From assembly GCA_016987375.1 (NCBI GenBank), contig PJRA01000114.1, positions 342,633-406,632 of the forward strand: a stretch of 64,000 bases of DNA, in the 5' to 3' direction. Shown in pieces: positions 1 through 10,780 of the stretch. Each line of letters begins with the position of its first letter. Position 1 is the first letter of the stretch. The position numbers and the translations under genes are program-made. The notes beneath the pieces are model-generated. The model did no database searches. It was not told the DNA's origin and saw only the letters and a program-made list of their open reading frames with translations. This DNA comes from Brachionus koreanus (taxonomy: Eukaryota > Rotifera > Eurotatoria > Ploima > Brachionidae).

Positions 1-2
1 TA

Positions 3-155
3 AATAGTGTTTTTGATGATGTTGGACTTAAAGACTATAGTAATTTGTCAAGTATAATAGAATTGTTGAAAGTAAATGAACAAGAATTTGATGAAATGAG
101 TGGCAATAAGCCAGTTAGAATAGTGTCTGCCATACGAAAAATGAGAGATTTTTAA
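3..155 (+). CDS. 3' end of an unidentified gene
   Basis: An open frame enters from the left edge and closes with TAA after 50 codons. The fragment is hydrophilic and ends with a basic helix (AIRKMRDF). The pattern of a VGL-x-x-Y start, a leucine-rich middle and a closing R-I-V-x-A-I-R-K-M loosely recalls the last helices of a SAM-type domain, but the match is too short to name. Codon use is balanced compared with the AT-only sequence after it, which supports real coding. The rest of the gene lies outside the window. Confidence 0.45.
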   Translation, partial: NSVFDDVGLKDYSNLSSIIELLKVNEQEFDEMSGNKPVRIVSAIRKMRDF

Positions 156-1931
156 ATTTTTATTTATTTTTTGTACCACAATTAAAAGATTTCGAATTTT
201 TATAGATTAAAACAATTAAAAAAAAACTATTTTAATTTATTTTTTAAAATAATGAAAAAATTTTTAAAAGCTAAAAGAAAAACAAGTGCTTTTGATTCTA
301 AAATTAAAAAATTAACTTTATTTTTTAGCTTAATAATAAAAAAAAACGATGGTATGTTGAATTAAATTTTACATTTAGAGCTAAAGTACATTTCATTTAT
401 TTTAAATCTTATTTTAGAAATTTGCTAGATCTTTAAACAGATTTAAAACATTAAAATCTGAATAAAATCAAGATATCTCAACTTGTTGATTATATTTCCT
501 AGTTTGTTCCTAATCATTAAACCTTCACACTTTTTTCTTGAAAAATTTGCAAGAACTTTGCTTGTTTTATTGCTTCTCAAGTATAATGAATTTTTGAATA
601 ACTCGGTTATGCACAACTCATCTTTTAGTCCGATAATTAGTATAATATGGAAAAGGATGAGTCTTTGCGGCTGTAAAAGGTTATTAATTAATTTGTCTGA
701 TAGGTTTTCAAAATCAAATTTGAAACCTTAAGTAATATAAAATATTATTACGTAATTTCTGAATTTTAACCACATGTCGTTACATATTGGTATTCAGAAT
801 TAACAGCAGGATGTTATAAAATACAATAAAAAGATTTTTTAGCCACACGTCTTTATATATACACCAACATTTATATAATTTGTTTTTAAAAAGAAAAAAG
901 TTAAATGTTTTTTTTAGCCAGTTTTTTTTTGTGTTTTAAAAATTATTTTAATGCGAGGAGAAACAGAAAAAAGCAAAGATGTCTTGGTTCACTGACATTC
1001 AACGGGTCCTGTAAATATAGCACTACAAAGCAAAAATATACATGATCGTAATGAAAACTTAAAAGCCAACTAATTTCAAACTTTTGAGTCCAGAACTTTG
1101 AGTCTAATGACAATAATTATCCAATCTTCCTTCAATTGATTTCATCAATTTTAATCACAAACATAAATTGAAACTTTGATGTCGCAGTTCAACTGCAATC
1201 AGAAATTGGATTATTTAATATTGTAATTATTTACTAAATGAATAATAAATAGTGTGAATTTTTTGTTCTAAAATTTTGTCTATTTTTTGTATTTTTTCAT
1301 TAACTAATTAGCTTTATTTTTAGTTAAAATTAGCTTCGAAGATAATTAATAACTATTTTTCAAATGAGTATACCCATGTAAATACGATCACGTTTAAAAA
1401 AACGTAAAATTACGTTTTTAATATAAAAAATGTGAAAAAAACATTTTTTATATTAAAGTTATTTTAGTTAGATTTTGAAATTTTTTTAATGGAAAACATA
1501 TGTTTTTAAAACTCTGAACAAGTTTTTTACTAATAAGTTTAATGTCTTAAAATTTAAACACACATTTAAGTCATATAAGTTATAAGTGTAATAAAAAAGT
1601 TGATATTTTGAAAAATATTATCTATATATAGTTCTTCTATCACTAAATTTTATTGAGTATATTTGTGTTTTTTTTTAGAGAAGAGGTAGAAATTAAATCT
1701 TCTTAAAAACAAACATGTTTACAGATTTAGATTTAGAAATATTAAGGTTCTTAATATCAAATATTAAAATTTCTTTAATTTTATTTGAATTTTAGGGGCT
1801 TTTATTGAAATTTTTTAATACTAATTACTAATTGCAAAAATGTGTGATTCTGAGTGTCTTTTTTTAACAGTTAATTTTTCGTTTGTCTTTTAAATATGTA
1901 AAATTTATCATCATCTTGCCGAATATTTTAT
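156..1931. other. AT-rich intergenic stretch
   Basis: About 1.8 kb of very AT-rich DNA with many homopolymer runs. Short open frames (for example around 483-731) show no recognisable protein. No RNA gene or repeat was identified by eye. Confidence 0.6.
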
Positions 1932-2155
1932 TTAACACTAGAAGCACCAAGCATTTTTTCAGGTTTTTTTAATTCATAAATATTTTATAAAAAAACTAAA
2001 ATAACTTTATAAAGTAATATCATTTTTTAAAGAAAATTTTAAAATCTACATAATTCAAAAAAAAATATTTATTTGAAAAATCCATTCATAAGATATTAGG
2101 ATTTAAAAATTTTTCAAACGAGTCATTTTGACTCGTTTGGTGCTTCTAGTGTTAA
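1932..2155. mobile_element. piggyBac-like MITE with TTAA target sites
   Basis: The element is bounded by TTAA on both sides (1932-1935 and 2152-2155). Its terminal inverted repeats are perfect over 15 bp: CACTAGAAGCACCAA at 1936-1950 and the complement at 2137-2151. A second, subterminal palindrome built on AAACGAGTCA/TGACTCGTTT lies at 2117-2138. TTAA duplication plus CACT/CCCT-type ends is the signature of the piggyBac superfamily. The 216-bp interior has no coding capacity, so it is non-autonomous. Confidence 0.8.
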
Positions 2156-2229
2156 TAATGAAAAATAATACGATAAGTTTTGTTTTTTATTTTGAATAGA
2201 ATAAATAAATAGTTTTAAAAAATGATATT

Positions 2230-3594
2230 TCAAAAGCCTTTTACTCTGTCAATCATTGCTTTAATGGCTTTTATTTGTTTGCCTTCTTTATTGCCTTTTA
2301 ACAAAAACATTTAAGATTTTAAGCTATAATTGGCTATGTTTAAATTTACTGTAATTAGCATCGGAATAGCCCCACCAGTCGAAACAACCATTTGGATTAG
2401 AGAAAAAATTGCTTACTGCTTGTGGATACAATATAATAAAGTTGTTCAAATCAGCGACTTGATTGTATCCAGTATTGGCCGCAAAAACATTTCCGACCTT
2501 GTATTTTCCTTGCAAACAGCCATGGAGAGCTATATGCAAATCACATTCTATTATATATAAATATTAGATTAACTACATGCTTAGCCAGTTACATACCCTG
2601 TGTTTCGCAATTTCTTGGAATGTAAACATATCCAGTTGAATCCAAAGATATCGTGCTTGGTGATAAAGCAAACTCCGATTGATCGAACTCCATCAACTTG
2701 ATCAAAATATATTAATTTTCTATTTATTTTCAAAATACGAAGGCATACAGTTCCAGTGGTGGAAGCGCCTGATTGGGGTTTTTGAAGTGTTCTTTCTGGA
2801 TGCAAGTGTTGCAACAAATCATAGGCCTGATTATAATTGCAATTGTTGATGTAATTTCCACTTGAAGCACTGCATGCACTACCATAAAAATCAGTTATCT
2901 AAAAAAAAAAGTTATTTACGTTTTAATATTTATGAAGACTTTACCATGGCGTGTCCAGCAGCTAAACCGTAATTTGTCTTAATATTGTTACTATTCATAT
3001 AATTTGAAAAAAAATCTTCATTTTTCTTTACAACATCTTGAAAGGAAAAATTTTGAGAGATATTAATTTATTTAAAGAAAAAAATGTACTGCTTCGAACA
3101 ACGTAGTCTGATGATCCGCTAAAAATGTATACACGTTGATCCCTTAGATTTGAAAGATTATCAATTAATCCACTGCTGGCATATGAGTTGGCTTTCGAAA
3201 TAGCGGTGGCCACATTTGGTGAGAGAAACATATTTGTCATACAGTAAGTAGTAGCACCAATCAATGATCCACCAGCACAATAATAGGGAGCTAAAATTTT
3301 TTATTATATTTTATTTTTTGAATTTTCTTTTTTATTTACGTCCAGCTATAATCCCTGATCCAGAGATTGTTGCGGAATGAGCTACATGTAATTGATTAGC
3401 CATGGCTCCTCCGGCGGAAATACCACTTACTGTGACTTTCCCAACACTATAGCTTCCTAAAATAAAACTTATTTAAATATTTTAATGATGATATCAAATT
3501 TCTAAAAAGAATATATACCAAGACGAGCAGCATTTATCCAATCTATAAATATAGCAATGAAATATGCAATTGTTAAGAAATGTTTAAAAAACAT
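2230..3594 (-). CDS. secreted esterase, type 2 PHB-depolymerase-like (paralogue 1)
   Basis: Eight exons join in phase to give 332 residues: 3519-3594, 3340-3456, 3090-3290, 2945-3036, 2749-2898, 2696-2597, 2547-2350 and 2294-2230; introns are about 50-70 bp except two of about 100 bp. The start is the first Met before a hydrophobic stretch typical of a signal peptide (about residues 1-20), so the product is likely exported. The order of sites is lipase box GISAGG (Ser39), SGSSD (Asp126), AGHAM (His160), then LHGCLQG near the C-terminus, which would supply the oxyanion-hole Cys. This order (Ser-Asp-His, then oxyanion motif) is that of circularly permuted type 2 PHB depolymerases such as the Penicillium funiculosum enzyme, not of type 1 enzymes. 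The true substrate in an animal is unknown; a short-chain polyester or another ester is possible. A paralogue lies at 8233-9538. Confidence 0.85.
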
Positions 3595-4288
3595 TGTATA
3601 TTAGAAATTTTTTTTTCTATTAGAATTTGACTAGTTTTATTTATATTGATACGAAGGTATAGTTCTAAATTTATATTGTATTGTTATTAGCACACCCAAA
3701 GTTTTATGTCAATTGACATGTGTTTGTCAAGAAAAGCTAGATTTAAAAGAATTAATTGAGTAATCAAGTAACAAAGAATATTTTTTTCATATATCAAATA
3801 CATCAAGGTTTTAGTATATTCTAATGATAGAGAAAAAAATGTTAATAGAATGTGCTTTTATTAAGTAATCAATGATCATTAGGTTTAAATCCAAATGTTT
3901 AAATCTTTTTTTTTCTTAAACAAATATTGGTTAATTTTTGAATGAGATCATTTATCTTTCTATAAGCTCGATTTCTTGTTAAATTTTTTATTTTTATTTA
4001 TTTTGATTATGCAAAAATGTAACTGAAAACGTTTTATCAAAAATTTATATTTTTTAATTTTATAAAAATAAATTTTCTCATTAACACCTACTAAATTTGA
4101 TATAAAAATTAGGTATGTGATTTTAAGTAGAATTAAACTAGAATTTTTTTTATTTTAAAAATTATTAATTTAAAAAAGTTGAATAAATAAAATGTGATCA
4201 AGCGGCAAAATAAAAATAATTTTACATTTTCATATTTTCATATTTTAAAATTTTTTGTGCGATATTTAATTAAAAAATTTCTTAGCAA
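3595..4288. other. intergenic, AT-rich
   Basis: This stretch includes the upstream region of the minus-strand esterase. No gene or defined repeat was seen; a TATA-like sequence cannot be singled out in DNA of this composition. Confidence 0.5.
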
Positions 4289-4960
4289 TTGCTAAGAACT
4301 AGTGAAAAATATGCCAAGGACTGGAAAATTGAATTTAATGCCTCTAGATCCGCATCAATCCGTTTCGAAAAAAAAAGTAAAAGTTCTAAAACTGAATTTA
4401 AATTAAATGGTTCTACGATTCCAAAAGTACAAAGTTTGATTTATCTTGGCCTACCTATTGGAAATCAAAAATCAATAAAGAATTTCGTGAAAAATAAGAT
4501 GAAAAAATTTGAAAAAAGTTTTTACTCTATAAATAGTGTTGGATGCAAACCAAAATCAATGAACCCAGAAACTAAAGCTTTCTTATACAAACAGTTCTCT
4601 CAGTCAATCTTTAGATATCATTTAGATAATATTTTCATTAATGAAAAGAGTTTAAAGGAATTTGATATACGACAAAATATTTTAATAAAACGATTTATTG
4701 CACTCAGTAAATTTACTAAAACAAAACCTTTGAACAAAGCACTAAAATTAGAATCAATTAGACAAATTTATTAAAAGCATAAAATATTCTTTGTCAAACA
4801 AATTTTTAATAACCAATTATGTAAAAAAGTTTTTGAATACTTAAGGAAAGATTATAAGATATTTGATAGAGAGAATACTTCTTTTATTAAACAGTTATCA
4901 AAAGTAGAAGATCTGACTCACCCAGTCAATTCGAATTTGATGATGCATCAATGAAAAAAA
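4289..4960 (+). pseudogene. LINE reverse-transcriptase C-terminal fragment (family A)
   Basis: An open frame of 161 codons without a proper ATG (first codon shown is TTG) encodes the segment after the catalytic core of a non-LTR retrotransposon reverse transcriptase. It has the W-K-I-E-F-N-A-S block, the YLGLPIG motif and then a helical tail with FLYKQFSQSIFRYH. The frame stops at 4772-4774, yet related coding (KHKIFF, then an FIKQLSK-like block) continues to about 4920, so it is broken. The fragment at 16350-16830 is a second copy of the same family. It is 5'-truncated, as is usual for LINEs. Confidence 0.75.
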
Positions 4961-4969
4961 AAAAAAATC

Positions 4970-5030
4970 ATCAAGTTTTCATCGATGAGGAGTGAGCAAT
5001 TTCATAATGTTTCATCGATGAAAACTAAAA
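4970..5030. repeat. short inverted repeat around TTTTCATCGATGA
   Basis: AGTTTTCATCGATGA (from about 4974) and its complement TCATCGATGAAAACT (ending about 5026) flank about 23 bp and can form a hairpin. A run of about 14 A precedes it. The remaining sequence up to 5421 is AT-rich without a recognised feature. Confidence 0.4.
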
Positions 5031-5421
5031 ATTTCATCGTTTTTTAATTATTTTTTTTTTCAAATTAAAATAAAATTATTCATTAATTTTTTATTTACAA
5101 ATTTAAATTGTTTACAAATTTAGTATAAATATTAGCGGGAAAATACAATATATTTAAGTATAGACTACAAAAACTATGATTTTAAATATGTAAAAGTTTA
5201 AGTATAATAGCAACAAATACAAAATTAAGTTAATTAATATACAAAATAAAAATAAAAATAAGTTTAGTTTTAAAATATTTTTAAAATTAGAAATGAAATA
5301 TACATTTATATAAAAATTTAACAAAATCAGCCAAGTGTAATCATAATTTAAACATCATTAACAAAAAAAACAAAAAGGAAAAATGAGATTTATTTTCTAT
5401 AAAAGAGACTAAAATAGTAGT

Positions 5422-6512
5422 TTATTCACCATTTGAAGATAATTTTAAAGTTCTTCTTGCCTCTGCGCAAATTTGCCGAAGTGTACTCCTAACTAAACTT
5501 AAAGTTAAGTTTGGTCTCTTTTCGGAGATAAAATCTGTTGCAGCAAGAATATTATCATTGTATTCACTTAACATTTTTTCAGCGTTTCTGATAGCCCAAT
5601 CATTAATTGATGGAATAAAAAAAGACATAACTTTCCGAAAAACAGATGTTGCACTTATGTTACTATTATCTAGTAAAAACTCAATTTCTTTTTTAAACAA
5701 ACATTTTATTTTAATACTCGGATATTTTGAGCTCAAATGAGTTAGGTCACCTTCCTCACCATTAAACTGATACATAAGAAAATCAATATCATTAATGCTG
5801 CCAAAATTACTCAAAAAATTTAAAGAAAACTTTTTTAACTTATCTATTTCACAATCATTAAAATTATTTTTTAATTGATCAATTTTAAATTCCAAATTTT
5901 CTATTTCTTTTTTTTTTTATACAACATTTCATTAAGCAAAATTATCTGATTTTCAAACTCATAAATTTTTTTTTTTAAAAATTCGTTTTCGAAAATTAAA
6001 TTACTTTCTGACTCAGAATCGCTTTGTAAATCTGAAACAAATTTCCGTTTTGTGACCCTTACACTTGAGTCATACTCAGTAATAAGGTTTAGCTGCTCTA
6101 AACAATCTTCATATTTTCCAAATTTTTTAATATAGCAGTAAAAAAAACTATCATTATATTTGGCAAGTTTCTTCGAGTCCAATAACAAATTTTCATTTTC
6201 TACTATATCTGACACTGATATTACCGAAAAAGATGAATCTAGTTCCCACTGTACTAAACAAAAAACTAACAATGAACTTACTGAAATAGATGATTGATTT
6301 GACACAAAGACTTTATTAGAACTAATGGGTGAGCTGGCTAGACGTGGTATTTTGCTACGCTGAGTTTGGTTTGCATCTCTTGCTCTTAGTGTATCCCCTT
6401 TATTAGAACTAATGGGTGAGCTGGCTAGACGTGGTATTTTGCTACGCTGAGTTTGGTTTGCATCTCTTGCTCTTAGTGTATCCCCTTTATTAGAACTACA
6501 ATTTATATGCAT
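5422..6512 (-). CDS. frameshifted coiled-coil protein, possibly BEN-like C-terminus
   Basis: Two minus-strand frames, 6512-5901 (203 codons, from ATG) and 5895-5422, abut at a poly-A run (5905-5920 on the minus strand). A one-base slip there would let a predicted coiled coil (NEMLYKKKKEIENLEFKID) run through, giving about 360 residues. The order is an N-terminal tandem repeat of 29 residues (two copies), a Ser/Asp-rich linker, a coiled coil, and a helical C-terminal domain with SVFRKVMSFFIPS and LRQICAEARR. The last part loosely resembles BEN domains, which are common in transposon-linked proteins, but this is a guess. The break may be a sequencing error in the homopolymer or true decay. Confidence 0.45.
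6311..6498. repeat. 87-bp in-frame tandem duplication
   Basis: The unit beginning CTTTATTAGAACTAATGGGT at 6311 recurs at 6398, and its first 14 bases recur at 6485. The two full copies look identical, so the duplication is recent. The period of 87 bp keeps the reading frame and adds one 29-residue block to the N-terminus of the minus-strand protein. Confidence 0.9.
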
Positions 6513-6985
6513 ATAAATTGTACTGAATACGATTTAGCATTCAGTGTTCTTTTGATTGAATGGTGCCTCGAATGTAGCAACTCTGGACTAACCGACACGA
6601 TAAAATACTATTTTTATTTAATAGAATATTGTATATTGAATAATCTTAATCATTTTTTTGTATATAACAAATTGAATTTTTTACTTAATTGTAAAATGGA
6701 TATTTATCTGTCCATTATTCTTATCTCAATTTGTCCATGGGACTTAAACTTTAATAAATAAATAAATATTTAATTATCCAGTTTGAAAACCAAAATTAAC
6801 AAAATCTCAAAAAAATGCTTTAAGAATTCTTTCTCGATGTAAAATCATATTAAATGAAGACAAGTGATCTTTTGTGATCAAATGGACATTGAAATAGACA
6901 ATAAAAAAATCGGATTCGATTGAAAGTGATTCTATTGAAATTTGGTGCTATTTGAGCTACTACGCTCAATGAATTTTTATTACAA
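6513..6985. other. AT-rich spacer with unclear coding traces
   Basis: A plus-strand open frame (6507-6761) starts in the overlap with the minus-strand gene, but its product is not recognisable and is probably chance. Upstream decayed parts of the Tc1/mariner transposase may begin near 6830. Confidence 0.35.
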
Positions 6986-6989
6986 GGAA

Positions 6990-7320
6990 TTTACCAAAAA
7001 TTATGTTAAGCTCAAGGCATTTTTTCTATATTTGATGCAAGATTTAATACTCGCACATATGCTAATTTTTTAGGAAATAACTTACTTCCATCAGTGGATT
7101 TATTGAGGGAAGATGAGATCTTCATATTTCAGCAAGACAATGTCCGTTGTCATCGTCGCAAAATAGTGAAGGAATGATTTGAACAGCAAAATATTGCACT
7201 TTTATCATGGCCGGTGAAGATCTGAAAAATGAGTATACTTAAACATGTATCAAAATAATTTTTGAGAACTTAATAGATTCGGTAACAAAAGAAATTATTG
7301 ATTGTTTGAAAAAAAAAAGG
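6990..7320 (+). pseudogene. Tc1/mariner transposase remnant
   Basis: Translation gives a decayed DDE segment: FQQDNVRCHRRKIVKE, a stop, then FEQQNIALLSWP, matching the second catalytic Asp region (QQDNAPCH-type) and the following NI-x-x-L-x-WP block of Tc1-like transposases. A C-terminal trace (ENLIDSVTKEIIDCL) follows near 7266-7310 after a deletion of the SPDLNPIE region. Several stops and frame changes make it non-functional. Confidence 0.75.
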
Positions 7321-7426
7321 CGTTTTAGTATGTAATTAGATGCTTTTTTTATTCTCCTTTCTTAACGTGTTCACAATATTGTTTTAAAAAAGATTTAATT
7401 TCAGACAAAGTTATGTGTCCTATTAT

Positions 7427-7620
7427 CTGTAAACAGCACAATATTTTACAAATTTGTACTATGAATTCTGCAAAAACTGTGCAATTTATTTGATATTCTA
7501 ATCAAATTTTTTTTTTTGGGTGGTGTGCATTCTCCAGAAAAATTAAAGATATTTATAAAACTTAGAATTATTTTGTAAAATATTGTACTGTTTACAGAAT
7601 CATTTTTGCACAATTGGAAA
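7427..7620. repeat. inverted repeat, probable Tc1-like terminal region
   Basis: CTGTAAACAGCACAATATTT at about 7427 pairs with the complement of the copy ending at 7596. Just outside lies CATTTTTGCACAATTGG (about 7600-7617). A similar sequence, TACTGTTTACAAGACCATTT followed by TTGCACAACTAG, occurs at 54394-54425. Its position right after the transposase remnant suggests a Tc1-type terminal repeat, but no TA-flanked pair of ends was defined. Confidence 0.5.
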
Positions 7621-8232
7621 AAAAATTAAATCGCTTTTTCTTTTATTAGTCTTATTTTTGTAGTAAAACCTTAAACCTCAAAAATCTTAAAATGATCAAG
7701 CCTTAAATATCAACACTAAAGTATGGCAGCGAATATTGAGAATAGCCTGAATCTGACAGAAAAAGTTTTTTACATATTTTTAGTAAAAACTTATTATAGA
7801 AAGTATGAGAAAAATAAAAAAACTGGTTTATTATCTAATTTAATTACTTTATAACTTTTACAACTTTCAAACTTAGCCGTGATCTCTAATCTTTCCTTAC
7901 CTGGTAAAGATTCGAAATTGAAAAAAATAGGAATCCTCATATAAGCAATCCCTTTCAGCTTTTTTAAATAAAGCATGACAGCATACGAGTATTTTTTTAT
8001 CTTTTAATCTGATAAAAAAAGTCTTAATTTTACAAACACATTAAATTTTTATCTAACATCGTTTTAACTTTATTAGTACTTAACAAATCTTGTTAGTTTA
8101 TTGATACATTTTTCAAAAAAAGCTTTTTTTTTGTATTTTTATTTCTGATAATGCTTTTCTGTAATTCATGATTAATAAATCATATAATCAAAAATTTTAA
8201 ATAAATAATTTAAAGAAAAACTTTTAAAAAAA
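7621..8232. other. intergenic downstream of esterase 2
   Basis: AT-rich. A 60-codon minus frame at 7794-7976 has no recognisable product. Nothing else was supported. Confidence 0.5.
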
Positions 8233-9538
8233 TTAATTTCCGAATGCTACTCGATCAATTATTGCTTTGATTACTTTGATTTGCTTTCCTTGTTTAGTTG
8301 CTTTAGTAAATACATTAAAAGATGGAATTTAATTTTAGATGAGTTTCAAAAAATACCGAAATATGAGTCTGTGTAGCCCCACCAATCCCAACAGCCACTC
8401 GGGTTTCCACCATATAAGCTGCTTTTTACTTGGGGATAAATCACAATAAAACTGTTAATATCAGCTACTTGATTATAACCAGCGTTCTTGGCATAGACAT
8501 TTCCAATGACTGATTTTCCTTGCAAGCATCCATGAAATGCAATATGCAAATTACAAACTTTTAAACGAATAATTAAAAAGATAAAATTGACTTAAAATAT
8601 TTACCCTCAGTTTCACAATTCTTAGGGATATAAATGTAACCTGTTGAGTCCATCAGTACACTTGAATCAGAAAAAAATTCACTTTGATCAAATTCTGAAA
8701 ACTGACAAAATATTACTCTAGTGAAAAAAAAAACAGAATCTTATTTTACAGTTCCAGTCAATGATGCTCCAGAATTCGGAATTCTAAAGTTTTCATTCGG
8801 ATGAAGTGTTTTGAGGATATCAAAAGCCTGGTTATATGAGCAATCATTCAAGAAAAAAACGTTGGCAATCGAACATGGTCCACCATAAAAATCAGTTATC
8901 ATACCATGGGCTGCTCCAATTGAATAAACTCCTCTTATTCTTGATTGATCCATGAAATTTCTGAAAAAATCTTCATTTTTTTTTGCAACAGCTAATTGAT
9001 AATATTGAAACTTAGAAAAAATTAAATACATTTTCATTAAATCTACCTGTAGAAGTAACTAAGTCAGCTGTTCCACTAAAAATATAAACATTTTGATTTC
9101 TGAGATTTTCCAAGTTGTCAACTAGATTTTGTGTTTCGTAATTTCGAACTTTGTTAATCATGGCATTCATATCAATTCCTAAAGTCAACAAATTACTCAT
9201 ACACCATGTAGTACTTATTAAAAGACTGTCTCTCGAGCAGTAATATGGAGCTAAAAAAGATAAAATTGATTAATTTGAAAAAAATACTGGAAAAGCTTAC
9301 GGCCAGCAATGTTTCCTGAACCTGATATTATTGAAGATAAAGCTACATGAACCTGAGCAGCCATAGCACCTCCCGAAGAAATACCACTCACTGTTATATT
9401 TTTAATTTGATAATTTCCTACAATTAAAAAATAATGGTTTTTATTTTAAATATATAGAAATTTACTTAGATGCATCACATTTTCACTAATTACATTATTT
9501 AAAAATAGAATAATCAAACTCAGTTTAAGTAAAATCAT
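8233..9538 (-). CDS. secreted esterase, type 2 PHB-depolymerase-like (paralogue 2)
   Basis: Seven exons join in phase to give 329 residues: 9466-9538, 9301-9417, 9047-9250, 8750-8991, 8605-8701, 8357-8557 and 8233-8288. The start Met precedes a hydrophobic leader (KLSLIILFLNNV), so export is expected. Catalytic sites are in the same order as in paralogue 1: GISSGG lipase box, SGTAD for the Asp, AAHGM for the His, then FHGCLQG for the oxyanion Cys, and a C-terminal IKAIIDRV helix. Exon 2 is 117 bp in both genes and most intron positions are shared. The intron just after the active-site His in paralogue 1 is absent here. The residue pair before the active-site His is AA rather than AG. Both genes are on the same strand about 4.6 kb apart, so this is a local duplication. 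Confidence 0.85.
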
Positions 9539-10355
9539 TTTGGTTTCTTTTTTTTTCTAATTTTTAACAACTCTATTTATTAAAGTTTAGGGTGTGGATG
9601 AAATAGACGGTAAATTATTTTAAAAAAATAACATTGATAAAGCAAAATTGATTGAAATGATTAGATTATTTCGCCTTCATTTTACTTAATCTAATCTTAT
9701 TCAATACTTTTTTCTTTTCCTTTAAAAAAATCAAATATATTTTTTTTTATTTCTATACATCAAGAATTTAAATAAAATACTTATAAATACTTAATTATTT
9801 TTCAAAGCTGTATGAAAAACAAAGGTTAGGTTTATGACGAATTCCAAGTATTTGTTTTGATTATTTTATTTTTAGGTAAAAAAATATAGTCTTAATATTT
9901 TAGATAAAAAATAAAAATTTATTTAAAATTTTTGAATTGAAATGATATTTTGAATCGTTATTAAAGAATTCATCAGAATTTAATTAAACTTATTGAGAAT
10001 TTAAGCATAGCATATTGGGTTTAAATTATTTGATTTTAATCTTTTCATTAGAAAAACTTAAATTATTAGATAACTAGTCATATGTTTTTTTGTGATCATA
10101 GATTTAACTATAGTTATGTTATGTTTTAATTCGAAAGAAAACAGATTGCTTTAAGCTTTTATTTAATCAAAAGTAGAAATGCAAAACGGCCGTTCTGTGG
10201 CCAATGTAAATATGGAATCTAAATTGTAAAAGTTTTAAATAGATTAGTTGTAAATGTGATGTGTAAATAAAGTTGTAAATAGCCTTATATTTAATGCTTT
10301 TAATATTGTAAATGTGTGTGTTGTGTAGTAGCATGTTGAGTTGGCAAATGTTTGT
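9539..10355. other. intergenic, AT-rich
   Basis: Upstream region of esterase 2. From about 10180 the base composition rises and TGTAAAT motifs recur (10246-10295), leading into the GC-richer frame that follows. No gene was recognised. Confidence 0.45.
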
Positions 10356-10580
10356 TTATTTTTGTGGTTGCGACACCACATATTCCCGCGGCTTTTGACC
10401 TTTTGCCATGATACTTTCTGACCTTCTCGGAGCAGTGTTTATGTCGCGTTCTGTGAGATGTATGAATTGTTGTTTGGATGGGCGACCTGGTTTGCGTTTT
10501 GCTGGTGTTTTTTGAGGTGTTGATGCTGTGTCGAGTACTTGTTGAACTGTAACCGGTGGGTTGTTCGTTTGGGATTTCAT
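10356..10580 (-). CDS. GC-richer frame with AT-hook-like motif, unidentified
   Basis: The frame runs 74 codons from ATG and is rich in Pro, Gln, Lys and Thr. It contains KRKPGRPSK, an AT-hook core (GRP in a basic context), and a tail with APRRSES and KPREYVVSQ. Open coding continues a further 13 codons upstream without a stop, so the piece may be the 3' end of something longer. Base composition (near 50% GC) is quite unlike the surroundings. The basic PRRS-type tail recalls the end of some LTR-retrotransposon polyproteins; that is only a suggestion. Confidence 0.3.
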   Translation of the reverse strand: MKSQTNNPPVTVQQVLDTASTPQKTPAKRKPGRPSKQQFIHLTERDINTAPRRSESIMAKGQKPREYVVSQPQK

Positions 10581-10780
10581 AGCCTGTTGGGGCGATGAAT
10601 ATGGAGTGGGTTGAAGCTGTTGTTACGTTGGTGAGTGTTGGATTTCTTAACCTAACATATTTTGGAGTGGCTTAAAGAAACTTATTTTGGGACTTATGTT
10701 ATGAGAATTTATTTAAGATAAATGTGAGATTTTTTATAAATATAATTATCATAATTGTGCGTATTTATTTTTTTAGGCAT

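Noticed and set aside
483..731. 82-codon plus frame near the left edge
   Set aside because: No family resemblance, AT-driven composition and no splice context.
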